This document shows positions 32,270 through 40,474 of a stretch of DNA of 64,000 nt, piece by piece. The notes under the pieces are model-generated. The model had not been told where the DNA came from. It did no database searches and saw only the letters and a program-made list of their open reading frames with translations. This DNA is from Arthrobacter sp. PsM3 (GTDB lineage Bacteria > Actinomycetota > Actinomycetes > Actinomycetales > Micrococcaceae). Positions within the stretch are counted from its first letter, which is position 1. Each line of letters opens with the position of its first letter. The position numbers were made by a program, and so were the translations under genes. The DNA lies in the NCBI RefSeq assembly GCF_030433895.1, contig NZ_JARUXE010000006.1, forward strand, positions 1 to 64,000, read 5' to 3'.

Positions 32270-34272
32270 TATGAATTGACCTTTCCGAACAGGGCCAGGA
32301 CTTCCTCGACCGTGGTGGCGGCCTCAAGCTGCGCCACCTGGGCCTTGTTGGTGAAGACCTTCGCGATCGAGGACAGAATGTGCAGGTGTTCGTTGTTGAT
32401 GCCCGCAACGCCGACCACGAACTTCACTTCCTTGCCGTTCCAGTCGATGCCGTTCGGGTAGCGGACCACGGAGACCGCCGACTTCATGATGTGGTCCTTT
32501 GCGGCGTTCGTGCCGTGCGGGATGGCCAGGAAGCTGCCCATGTAGGTGGAGACGGATTCCTCGCGTTCGTGCATGGCGTCCAGGTACCCGGCGTCAACGG
32601 CGCCGCGGTCCAGCAGGAGCCGTCCGGCCTCGTCGATGGCGGCGTCGCGGCTGGTGGCCGAGCCGTTCAGGACGACGCTTTCCGCCACAAGGATTCCGGC
32701 GGGGCCGGTTTCCTCGGGAGCTTCCGGCGTTGCGGCGCCGGCCGCAGTGCCCGCAGCGGCGGCCGGAACGTCGGTTCCGCCGTCCGTGTTGCTTGACCTG
32801 ACCAGCTCCACGATCTCGTCGTAACGCGGGCTGTTCATGAAGTTATCGACCGAGACGTGCACGGCGCTGGCGGTAACCGGCTTGGCCCGTTCCGTCAGGT
32901 CCTGGTGCGTGATGACGACGTCGTAGGTGTCGCTGAGGTTGGCGATCGCGGAATTGGTGACCTTGACGTCCGGGAAGCCGGCGGCCTTGATTTTGTTCCG
33001 CAGCACCGAGGCGCCCATCGCGCTGGAACCCATGCCGGCGTCGCATGCGAAGACGATGTTCCTGACCGGGCCGGCGAGGACCGCGACGCCGCCGGCGGCA
33101 GAACCGGCCGCAGCACCGGCGGCAGCACGGGACCCTGTGAGCATGGAGGACACCGAGCTCTTCTTGCCCTTCATTTCCTCCATCCGGACGGTGGCGGCGC
33201 CGAGGGCTTCTTCCTCGGTTGCGCCCACCGGGGTCTTGCTGGCCTTCAGGATCACCGAGGCGATCAGGAAGGACACGGTGGTGGCCAACAACACGGAGAG
33301 GGTCACGCCGACGTAGCTGTCGCGTGCGGTGGCGGCGTAGACGGCGATGATGCTGCCTGGCGCTGCCGGCGAGCGGAGACCGGCGCCGGTGACCACGAGG
33401 GTGAAGATGCCGGTCATGCCGCCGCCGATGGCGGCGAGGATCATGATGGGCTTCATGAGCACGTACGGGAAGTAGATCTCATGGATGCCGCCGACGAACT
33501 GGATCAGGGCGGCGCCCGGCGCGGACGCCTTGGCCAGTCCCGTGCCGAAGATCGAGTAGGCGAGCAGGATTCCAAAGCCCGGACCGGGGTTGGCCTCGAG
33601 CAGGAACAGGATGGACTTGCCCTGCTCGAGCGCCTGCTGTGTTCCCAACGGAGTGAGGATGCCGTGGTTAATGGCGTTATTCAGGAACAGGACCTTCGCG
33701 GGCTCGATGAAGATGCTCGTGAAGGGAAGCAGTCCGTTGATGACCAGGAATTCGACAACTTTGCTGGCGCCGTCACTGAAGGCCTTCACCACCGGGCCGA
33801 TCACGAGCATGCCAACGACGGCCATGGCGGCGGCCAGGATGCCGGCCGAGAAGTTGTCGATCAGCATCTCGAAGCCCGGCTTGACCTTGCCTTCCCAGAT
33901 CTTGTCCAGCTTCTTCATGAGCCAGGCCGTGAGGGGGCCGAGCATCATGGCGCCAATGAACATGGGAATATCCGTGCCGACGATGACGCCGGTGGTGGCC
34001 ACCGCCCCCACGACCCCGCCGCGCACGCCGTAGACCATCCGGCCGCCGGTGTAGCCGATCAGGAGCGGCAGCAGGAAGGTGATCATCGGTCCCACGAGCT
34101 TGGCGAGATCCGCGTTGGGCAAGAAGCCCGCCGGGATGAAGAGCGCCGTAATAATGCCCCAGGCGATGAACGCACCGATGTTGGGCATGATCATTCCGGA
34201 CAGGAACGTCCCGAACTTCTGGACGCCCACCCGCACGCTGGTGCGGGGTTTCGCAACCGTCTCTGTTGCCAT
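32269..34272 (-). CDS. mtlA: Mannitol-specific PTS transporter, EIICBA fusion
   Basis: A 667-residue membrane permease and kinase that takes up mannitol as mannitol 1-phosphate. Residues 15-345 form the EIIC membrane domain (NNAINHGILTPLG near 198-210, GGIHEIYFPYVLMKP at 261-275). EIIB follows with phosphocysteine Cys410 in FACDAGMGSS. After an Ala/Pro-rich linker (501-521), EIIA carries His586 in FLAIPHGT. All three domains are intact in one chain. mtlD follows directly. The nearby ptsI gene supplies EI; HPr is not in the window. Confidence 0.95.
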   Translation of the reverse strand: MATETVAKPRTSVRVGVQKFGTFLSGMIMPNIGAFIAWGIITALFIPAGFLPNADLAKLVGPMITFLLPLLIGYTGGRMVYGVRGGVVGAVATTGVIVGTDIPMFIGAMMLGPLTAWLMKKLDKIWEGKVKPGFEMLIDNFSAGILAAAMAVVGMLVIGPVVKAFSDGASKVVEFLVINGLLPFTSIFIEPAKVLFLNNAINHGILTPLGTQQALEQGKSILFLLEANPGPGFGILLAYSIFGTGLAKASAPGAALIQFVGGIHEIYFPYVLMKPIMILAAIGGGMTGIFTLVVTGAGLRSPAAPGSIIAVYAATARDSYVGVTLSVLLATTVSFLIASVILKASKTPVGATEEEALGAATVRMEEMKGKKSSVSSMLTGSRAAAGAAAGSAAGGVAVLAGPVRNIVFACDAGMGSSAMGASVLRNKIKAAGFPDVKVTNSAIANLSDTYDVVITHQDLTERAKPVTASAVHVSVDNFMNSPRYDEIVELVRSSNTDGGTDVPAAAAGTAAGAATPEAPEETGPAGILVAESVVLNGSATSRDAAIDEAGRLLLDRGAVDAGYLDAMHEREESVSTYMGSFLAIPHGTNAAKDHIMKSAVSVVRYPNGIDWNGKEVKFVVGVAGINNEHLHILSSIAKVFTNKAQVAQLEAATTVEEVLALFGKVNS

Positions 34273-34330
34273 GTGATTTCCTAACCGTCATTCCTGCTGC
34301 ACCGCAGGATGGTCCGATAATTTCGCGAAG

Positions 34331-35059
34331 CTAGCTGGTGGAGCTGATGGAGATCCGGTGGAGCCATTCGAGGAAAAGCTTGAGTTCCGAGCTGGAGAGC
34401 TGGTCCGAGTGCGATGCCTGCAGTGCCGCGTTCAAGGCGATCGCCGCCACAACCACTGACGATTTCCCGGAATCCTCGGGATCGCTGTTCTTGGCCTGGT
34501 CCGAGGACACCGCAAAGATCATGGCGTCGCGGGTCATGGCAGACAGCTCGAGGTTGCGCTCGGGCGCTTTTTCCGTGATGAGCATGAGCGTCACCCCGAC
34601 GTTGGCAGCCAGAATGCTCCTGGCCGCCTCCCGCGGAGGAACGTTGAGGTGGCCGGCGACGGCGGCCTTGTTCAGCATTTCCTCCATCAAGCCCTCGGCG
34701 TCGGCGACGACGGCCGGGCGGCTCTCCGGGCGGATATTGCCAAACATGACCAGGTACAGTTCCGGCTGCTTGAGCCCAAACTGCACGTGGTTGTCCCACA
34801 TCCGCCGGATATCTTCCAGCGGTTGTCCGGACGGCGCGAAGTCGCGTTCGCCCGCCACGTACTCCTCAAAACCCGCCGCGACGACGGCGTCGAACAGCCC
34901 TTCCTTGTCACCGAAGTGGTGATAGAGGGTCGGGGCGGTGACGCCGGCCAGCTGGGTGATCTGGCGGGTGGATACCGCGCCCCCGGCGGAGTTGGCCAGC
35001 AACTCCGCCGCCGCACGCAGCAGCCGCGTCTTTGGCGGAAGCTGGCCATCGAAACTCAT
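34331..35059 (-). CDS. TetR-family regulator between mannitol PTS genes and ptsI
   Basis: A 242-residue TetR protein. The helix-turn-helix is AVSTRQITQLAGVTAPTLYHHFGDKEGLFDAVV (about 25-60); the rest is the helical ligand domain, with a C-terminal extension beyond typical TetR length. The ATG follows a -10-like TAGGGT by seven bases with no ribosome site. A perfect palindrome lies just upstream. Its position between the mannitol operon and divergent ptsI suggests PTS control, which is inference. Confidence 0.9.
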   Translation of the reverse strand: MSFDGQLPPKTRLLRAAAELLANSAGGAVSTRQITQLAGVTAPTLYHHFGDKEGLFDAVVAAGFEEYVAGERDFAPSGQPLEDIRRMWDNHVQFGLKQPELYLVMFGNIRPESRPAVVADAEGLMEEMLNKAAVAGHLNVPPREAARSILAANVGVTLMLITEKAPERNLELSAMTRDAMIFAVSSDQAKNSDPEDSGKSSVVVAAIALNAALQASHSDQLSSSELKLFLEWLHRISISSTS

Positions 35060-35077
35060 AACCGCTACCCTAGCACC

Positions 35078-35092
35078 TATAGCAACGCTATA
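35078..35092. promoter_or_regulatory. Candidate TetR operator in the TetR/ptsI divergent promoter
   Basis: TATAGC-AAC-GCTATA is a perfect 6-3-6 palindrome located 19 bases upstream of the TetR start and upstream of the ptsI -10. Typical size for a TetR dimer. Confidence 0.6.
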
Positions 35093-35112
35093 TGAAGTGC
35101 ATCACATACAAT
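35091..35112 (+). promoter_or_regulatory. CRP/GlxR-type site and -10 of ptsI
   Basis: TATGA-AGTGCA-TCACA (35091-35106) matches TGTGA-N6-TCACA at nine of ten positions. TACAAT (35107-35112) directly follows and is a good -10. No good -35 is seen. Bound at this place the regulator would overlap the core promoter. Confidence 0.6.
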
Positions 35113-35167
35113 TTTTTCAGGTGCCGGGAGACGCCCGCTGACGTAGCCGTCGGCGGGCCCACCGGAT

Positions 35168-35196
35168 GGACCGGGCCGGAATCTCCGGCCCGGTCC
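35168..35196 (+). promoter_or_regulatory. Perfect 12-bp hairpin in the ptsI leader
   Basis: GGACCGGGCCGG-AATCT-CCGGCCCGGTCC. It falls about 50 bases into the predicted leader and 65 bases before the ptsI start. No T-tract. It could be an attenuator, an RNA-stability element or a terminator of antisense transcription. Confidence 0.55.
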
Positions 35197-35261
35197 GGAC
35201 GGCCGGCTCCGGCACCTGACACACCGGCTTACCGGCCCACGGCAGAGAATGAGGACCTTCA

Positions 35262-36947
35262 GTGCAGAACTTCCCAGGAGTAGGCGTCAGCCCCGGCCGC
35301 ATCATCGGAACCATCCGCCAGATGCCCAAACCTGTCAGCGAGCCGCCCGCCGGGGAGCAGTTGCCGGCCGGCGTCACGGCTGAGGAAGCGACGGCGGCGT
35401 TGAAAGCGGCCGCGAAGGCGGTGCACGATGAGCTGAAGGCCCGGGCGCAGACGGTCAGTGGCGACGGAAAGGCGGTCCTCGAGGCCACCGCACTCATGGC
35501 GACGGACACGATGCTTCTGAAGTCGGCTGCCAAACTGATCGGCCGCGGCACCTCGGGCCAGCGGGCAATCTGGGAAGCGGGCGCCTCGGTCTCGGAAATG
35601 CTGCATAACCTGGGCGGCTACATGGCGGAGCGCGCCACCGACGTCCTGGACGTCCGGGCCCGGATCGTGGCCGAACTGCGCGGCGTCCCGGCCCCTGGCA
35701 TCCCGTCCTCCCCCACCCCGTTCATCCTGATCGCCGAGGACCTGGCGCCGGCTGACACCGCCACGCTGGACCCGGAAAAGATTCTGGCGCTGCTCACGGC
35801 CGGCGGCGGACCGCAGTCCCACACCGCGATCATCGCCCGCTCCCTGGGCCTGCCCGCCGTCGTCGCCGCCACGGGCGTGGACCAGCTTCCGGACGGCACC
35901 GAGGTTTACGTAGACGGCGCAGCCGGCCTGATCACCGTGGATCCTGATGACTCCCAGCGGGCCGCCGCCGAGCACTGGGCCGCCACGGCCTCGCTGCTGG
36001 CGGACTTTGACGGCACCGGCGCGACGGCGGACGGCCATCTGGTGCCGCTGCTCGCCAACGTCGGCGGGGCGAAAGACGCCGTGGCCGCCGCGAAGCTCAA
36101 CGCACAGGGCGTGGGCCTGTTCCGGACCGAATTCTGCTTCCTGGAGCGGGACACCGAGCCCACCGTGGATGAACAGGCCGCCGCATACAAGGGCGTCTTT
36201 GACGCCTTCCCGGGCAAGAAAGTGGTCCTCCGGACGCTCGACGCCGGCGCGGACAAACCGCTGCCCTTCCTCACTGACGCCACGGAACCCAACCCCGCCC
36301 TCGGCGTCCGCGGGTACCGCACCGATTTCACCACACCGGGCGTGCTGGAACGCCAGCTGCAGGCCATCGCCCGGGCCGAGCAGGAGTCCGAGGCGGACGT
36401 CTGGGTGATGGCACCGATGATTTCCACCGCGGAGGAGGCCGCCCGCTTCGCCACACTGTGCGCCGAGGCCGGGATCAAGACCCCCGGGGTCATGGTGGAA
36501 GTCCCGTCGGCGGCGCTCACCGCCGAGGCCATCCTCCGGGAAGTAGCCTTCGCGAGCCTGGGCACCAACGACCTCACCCAGTACGCCATGGCCGCCGACC
36601 GCCAGCTCGGCCCGCTTGCAGCGCTCAACACGCCCTGGCAGCCCGCCGTGCTCCGGCTTGTCGGCCTGACCGTGGAAGGTTCCGTCGCGGAGGGCCACAA
36701 CAAGCCCGTCGGCGTCTGCGGCGAGGCGGCCGCGGACCCGGCCCTCGCCGTCGTCCTCACCGGGCTCGGGGTTTCCACGCTGTCCATGACGGCCCGGTCC
36801 CTCGCCGCCGTGGCCGCCGTGCTGAAGACCGTCACCCTGGCCGAGGCGCAGGAACTGGCCAAACTGGCCCTCTCCGCGCCGAGCGCCACCGAGGCCCGCG
36901 CCTGGGTCCGGGCGAAGCTGCCGGTGCTCGAGGAGCTCGGGTTGTAG
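35262..36947 (+). CDS. ptsI: Phosphoenolpyruvate-protein phosphotransferase (PTS enzyme I)
   Basis: A 561-residue soluble kinase that transfers phosphate from PEP to HPr. The phosphohistidine domain carries GGGPQSHTAIIARSLGLPAVV with His187. The barrel domain has GVGLFRTEFCF, LGVRGYR, MVEVPSAAL, SLGTNDLTQYAMAADR and the catalytic VGVCGEAAADP Cys. It is close to standard length. GTG start with AGGA five bases upstream. It serves the mannitol EII encoded on the other side of the TetR gene. Confidence 0.95.
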   Translation: MQNFPGVGVSPGRIIGTIRQMPKPVSEPPAGEQLPAGVTAEEATAALKAAAKAVHDELKARAQTVSGDGKAVLEATALMATDTMLLKSAAKLIGRGTSGQRAIWEAGASVSEMLHNLGGYMAERATDVLDVRARIVAELRGVPAPGIPSSPTPFILIAEDLAPADTATLDPEKILALLTAGGGPQSHTAIIARSLGLPAVVAATGVDQLPDGTEVYVDGAAGLITVDPDDSQRAAAEHWAATASLLADFDGTGATADGHLVPLLANVGGAKDAVAAAKLNAQGVGLFRTEFCFLERDTEPTVDEQAAAYKGVFDAFPGKKVVLRTLDAGADKPLPFLTDATEPNPALGVRGYRTDFTTPGVLERQLQAIARAEQESEADVWVMAPMISTAEEAARFATLCAEAGIKTPGVMVEVPSAALTAEAILREVAFASLGTNDLTQYAMAADRQLGPLAALNTPWQPAVLRLVGLTVEGSVAEGHNKPVGVCGEAAADPALAVVLTGLGVSTLSMTARSLAAVAAVLKTVTLAEAQELAKLALSAPSATEARAWVRAKLPVLEELGL

Positions 36948-37004
36948 GGACGCAACAGGTCGGAGGCAGTGTGAGGCCGAACCGGGGGCGCTAGGATGCA
37001 CTCC

Positions 37005-37427
37005 ATGACACTGATTGCTCCCCGGGTGACGGCCGCCCTTCCGGCTGTGGACGCCCGGAATCTCCGGTTCGCCCTGAACGGCAGCGACGACATCACGGTG
37101 TTTGTCGACGGCACCGTCCACCGGCTGCCGTCCCAGGCCCGGGACGCCGTCGTGGACCTGCTGGCGCGCTTCGGCCGGGGCGAGGCGGTGACAGTCAGCA
37201 GCGTCGAGGAAATGCTGACCACGTCCCGGGCCGCGGAGCTGGCCGGCATCTCGCACACCTATCTGCGGAACATGACGGACCGCGGCGAAATCCCGGTGGA
37301 ATACCGGGGCACGCACCGGCGGATCCGGCTCGCCGACATCATGGCCTGGCTGGAAAGGCAGAAGAAGAACAGTACCGCTGACGGCGCCCAGGAGCACGGG
37401 GATGACGGTGCCGCCGGTGCTTCGTGA
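37005..37427 (+). CDS. Excisionase-type helix-turn-helix protein
   Basis: A 140-residue protein. Residues 65-120 form a MerR/excisionase-like DNA-binding domain (LTTSRAAELAGISHTYLRNMTDRGEIPVEYRGTHRRIRLADIMAWLE). The N-terminal part, with VFVDGTVHRLPSQARDAVVDLL, resembles antitoxins of PIN-type toxin pairs, but no toxin gene is adjacent. I chose the ATG at 37005 because AGGA lies nine bases upstream; the ATG three codons earlier has no room for a site. The C-terminal tail is low complexity. Confidence 0.75.
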   Translation: MTLIAPRVTAALPAVDARNLRFALNGSDDITVFVDGTVHRLPSQARDAVVDLLARFGRGEAVTVSSVEEMLTTSRAAELAGISHTYLRNMTDRGEIPVEYRGTHRRIRLADIMAWLERQKKNSTADGAQEHGDDGAAGAS

Positions 37428-37453
37428 CGGCGTGATAAGGATCAAACAACAAT

Positions 37454-37487
37454 CCCGGCCCTGCGCGGAAACGCGGAGAAGGCCGGG
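37454..37487 (+). terminator. Hairpin after the excisionase-type gene
   Basis: CCCGGCC and GGCCGGG enclose an inner CGCG-GAAA-CGCG hairpin. No T-tract. It lies between the HTH gene stop and the next small gene. Confidence 0.5.
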
Positions 37488-37501
37488 GTTACGCTTGGAT
37501 T

Positions 37502-37759
37502 GTGGGTAAGTTCAAAGGGTGGCACATCGTGGCCGGCATTGCCGCCATGGTGCTCACCGGTATCCTCGGAACCGCCATGGGGCTGAACAATACGGCTGCC
37601 TTTATGTCCAGCTGTGTTGCGTTTGTGGCCGTTTCCCTGTGGGTGGACAGCCGGATTTCGCTCCGCAGGAGGGCAGCAGCGCAGCGGGGGGCGCGGGAAG
37701 CAGCGCGTGCGGCAGCGCTGGAGGCCGAGCAGCCCAAACGCGAGGGCCGCGGCACCTGA
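37502..37759 (+). CDS. Small two-helix membrane protein
   Basis: An 85-residue protein with two hydrophobic segments (about 7-25 and 30-46) and an Arg/Ala-rich cytoplasmic tail (RRRAAAQRGAREAARAAALEAEQ). Not assigned to a family. GTG start six bases after TACGCT, a -10-like element, with no ribosome site, so a leaderless transcript is likely. Confidence 0.65.
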   Translation: MGKFKGWHIVAGIAAMVLTGILGTAMGLNNTAAFMSSCVAFVAVSLWVDSRISLRRRAAAQRGAREAARAAALEAEQPKREGRGT

Positions 37760-37774
37760 AGCCACTGGACCGGC

Positions 37775-38995
37775 CTAGATCCTGGGGCGCCCCGCCCAGC
37801 GCCGCGCCTTCAGTGCCGCGTGGAGTTCCAGCCGCACCATCCCCTTGAGCGGGTCGACGCCGAGCAGCTGGCGGATCCGGCCCAGGCGGTTGTAGATGCT
37901 GCTCCGGTGCAGATGCAGTTTGTCCGCTACTTCCTGGACCGAGCCGTCATTGTCATAGAAAAGCTCCAGCACCGGCAGCAGCTCGTGGTTCCGGTCGTGG
38001 TCCTCCAGGATGCGGAAATAGACCGAGCCCGCGTCCGCCCACGCCCCCGCTCCGCCGCCGGCCGAGGCCAGCACCTGGTAGATCCCGGTGGCGCGGCAGT
38101 CCACGAGTTCACCGAGCTGGGGATCCACCGCCGCGGCCTGCGCGGCCTGCCGGGACTGCCGGTAGGCCTCGGCCAGTTCACGCGGCTTCGCGAAGCCCTC
38201 GGAGGTTCCCAGGATGATCCGGTGGACCTGCCGGCCGGCGCGTTTGGCCAGCTCCAGCTGGTAGTGGACCAGCACCTGGGCGTGGTCGGCCCGGCCGGTC
38301 GATTCCCTGAACAAGACGGCGGCGTGGGTTTCCGTGCCGGCGCTGAACAGGGCGGCGTCGACCCCGATGGTTGCCTGCAACGCCGCGGAGCGGTGGATCA
38401 GCGTGGAGGCGATCGGATCCGCACCTTCCGCCCAGCCGTCGGCGTCGAGGACCGTCACGAGCTGCCAGGGTCCGCGCCCCTGCACTTCCTTCCAGCCGGC
38501 CACCGCGGCGACGGCGTTGGACTCGCCACGGCAGGCCGCCAGGAATTCCTGTTCACGGCGGCGGCGGAACTCGGATTCGGCCGTGTTGGAGTCCAGCAGC
38601 AGGGCAGAGAGCTGCTCCAGCTCGCCGGCCACCCCGGGCAGCTGGGCGAGCACCGACGTCGCGTTCGGCTCCTCGGCGTCGAGCTGGACCCAGAGGTACC
38701 CCACCCGGAAGCCCCGCACCAGGAGGGGAACGCAGACCCGGCCCAGCATCCCGAGCTCCTCGTTGGCGGGCACGACCACGGGGCGGACCGCCGTCGCGAT
38801 CCCGTGCGAGAGCTGCCAGGCGCTGACGTCCACCGGGACGCGCTTGCTGAGCAGGAAGTTCACCCGGACCCGGTCCGCGTGCGACTGGTTGGAGCTGTAG
38901 GCGAGCAGCAGGCCGTCGAGATCCTCGAGCGACAGACCGCGGCCCAGCTTCAGCGCGACGTGCTCCACGAGCTGTTCGACATCCTGCTGCTGCAT
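37775..38995 (-). CDS. PucR/CdaR-family transcriptional regulator
   Basis: A 406-residue regulator with the PucR C-terminal helix-turn-helix (SVQEVADKLHLHRSSIYNRLGRIRQLLGVDPLKG, about 350-385), preceded by a GGDEF-like/CdaR central region. Divergent from alanine dehydrogenase with 257 bases between the starts, so it is the natural candidate activator of ald, analogous to AdeR-type PucR regulators of ald. The ligand is unknown. Confidence 0.88.
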   Translation of the reverse strand: MQQQDVEQLVEHVALKLGRGLSLEDLDGLLLAYSSNQSHADRVRVNFLLSKRVPVDVSAWQLSHGIATAVRPVVVPANEELGMLGRVCVPLLVRGFRVGYLWVQLDAEEPNATSVLAQLPGVAGELEQLSALLLDSNTAESEFRRRREQEFLAACRGESNAVAAVAGWKEVQGRGPWQLVTVLDADGWAEGADPIASTLIHRSAALQATIGVDAALFSAGTETHAAVLFRESTGRADHAQVLVHYQLELAKRAGRQVHRIILGTSEGFAKPRELAEAYRQSRQAAQAAAVDPQLGELVDCRATGIYQVLASAGGGAGAWADAGSVYFRILEDHDRNHELLPVLELFYDNDGSVQEVADKLHLHRSSIYNRLGRIRQLLGVDPLKGMVRLELHAALKARRWAGRPRI

Positions 38996-39185
38996 GCTGC
39001 CAGACTACTGCCGATGCCACCGCCAGCGACAATGCTGCGGCGGGCACCACCCAACGGACAGCAGGCGACACCTGCCGCTTGCCGATTCGACAAATGTCCA
39101 GCCCGCTATTTGAAAAAGCGCGGATTTCCGGGGAAAGCCGGTGCCGCCGCGCGGCGGAGCCTGTCGCTTGCCTCACAGCCGGATT

Positions 39186-39206
39186 TATTCTGGAAGTACG
39201 ACTTCC
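39186..39206 (+). promoter_or_regulatory. ald promoter -10 and adjacent palindrome
   Basis: -10 candidate TATTCT (39186-39191) is followed immediately by GGAAGT-ACG-ACTTCC (39192-39206), a perfect 6-3-6 palindrome. A second, wider dyad CAAAT-N12-ATTTG lies at 39091-39112. Candidate regulator sites between pucR-type and ald genes. Confidence 0.5.
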
Positions 39207-39252
39207 CCGCATACACCCAGGCCTACAAGGCCGCCAGCACTGGAGCCCACAA

Positions 39253-40371
39253 ATGATCATCGGTGTCCCCAAAGAGATCAAAAACAATGAATTCCGCGTC
39301 GCCATCACGGCTGCCGGTGTGCACGAGTTCCGCACCCACGGCCACTCGGTCCTGGTGGAGCGCGGCGCAGGCCTGGGCTCGGGCATCACCGACGAGGAGT
39401 ACGCCATCGCCGGCGCCGAGATCGTCGCCGACGCCGATGACGTCTGGGGCCGCGCGGACATGGTCATGAAGGTCAAGGAGCCGGTAAAGGCCGAATACCA
39501 CCGCTTCCGCAAAGGCCTGATTCTCTTCACCTACCTGCACCTCGCCGCGGAACCGGAGCTGACGCAGGAGCTCATCAACACCGGCGTCACCGCCATCGCC
39601 TACGAGACCGTGCAGGAAGGCCGCACCCTGCCGCTGCTCGCCCCGATGTCAGAGGTTGCCGGCCGACTGTCCGTCCAGGTCGGCGCCACGTCGCTGATGG
39701 CTCCGGCCGGCGGCAAGGGTGTGCTGCTCGGCGGCGTGCCCGGTGTCCGCCCGGCCAAGGTCGTTGTCCTTGGCGCCGGCGTCGCCGGCACCAACGCAGC
39801 CGCCATGGCCCTGGGCCTCGGCGCCGACGTCACCATCCTGGACATCAACATCAACCGCCTGCGCGAACTTGATGCCCAGTACCAGGGCCGCCTGAAGACC
39901 GTTGCCTCCAACGCCTACGAGATCGAGAAGTCCGTGGTCGACGCCGACCTCGTGATCGGCTCCGTGCTGATCCCTGGCGCAAAGGCCCCGAAACTGGTCA
40001 CCAACGAGCTCGTCTCCCGGATGAAGCCCGGCTCCGTGCTGGTGGACATCGCCGTGGACCAGGGCGGCTGCTTCGAGGACACGCACCCCACTACGCACCA
40101 GGAACCGACGTACAAGGTCCACAACACGATCTTCTACTGCGTTGCCAACATGCCCGGCGCCGTTCCGAACACCTCGACCTACGCGCTGACGAACGTCACG
40201 TTGCGCTACGCCGTCTCGCTGGCCAACCTGGGCGTCAAGGCCGCCTTCGAACGCGACGCCGCCCTTGCCGCCGGCCTCAACATCGCCGGCGGCAAGGTCG
40301 CCCACCGCTCGGTCTCGGAGGCGCACAACCTGCCCCTCGTCGCCGACTGGCACGATCTGGTCTCCGCCTAA
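39253..40371 (+). CDS. ald: Alanine dehydrogenase
   Basis: A 372-residue NAD-dependent enzyme converting L-alanine to pyruvate and ammonia (and the reverse). It begins MIIGVPKEIKNNEFRVA, has the RGAGLGSGITDEEY segment, the Rossmann motif VVLGAGVAGTNAA (about 172-184), and the C-terminal NMPGAVPNTSTYALTN. Length equals the usual 371-372. The annotated start is the only one that fits the family; an upstream frame of 58 codons is spurious. Confidence 0.96.
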   Translation: MIIGVPKEIKNNEFRVAITAAGVHEFRTHGHSVLVERGAGLGSGITDEEYAIAGAEIVADADDVWGRADMVMKVKEPVKAEYHRFRKGLILFTYLHLAAEPELTQELINTGVTAIAYETVQEGRTLPLLAPMSEVAGRLSVQVGATSLMAPAGGKGVLLGGVPGVRPAKVVVLGAGVAGTNAAAMALGLGADVTILDININRLRELDAQYQGRLKTVASNAYEIEKSVVDADLVIGSVLIPGAKAPKLVTNELVSRMKPGSVLVDIAVDQGGCFEDTHPTTHQEPTYKVHNTIFYCVANMPGAVPNTSTYALTNVTLRYAVSLANLGVKAAFERDAALAAGLNIAGGKVAHRSVSEAHNLPLVADWHDLVSA

Positions 40372-40398
40372 GCAACCGCCCCCGGCACCGCATCGGCT

Positions 40399-40444
40399 GC
40401 TCCGTTACCGCCCTTTGGGACCCCCCAAACGGCGGTAGCGGAGC
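40399..40444. terminator. Large inverted repeat after ald
   Basis: GCTCCGTTACCGCC pairs with GGCGGTAGCGGAGC (one G-T wobble), with inner TTTGGG / CCCAAA. It lies between the convergent ald and oxidoreductase genes and is a likely bidirectional terminator. Its nested architecture resembles the GCCCAT elements, but the sequence is unrelated and I see only one copy. Confidence 0.6.
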
Positions 40445-40474
40445 CGTCGATTGCTGTTTAAGCCCGGTTGCTGT

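Noticed and set aside
35259..37445. 728-residue reverse-strand frame opposite ptsI
   Set aside because: Antisense shadow of ptsI and the HTH gene; no domain.
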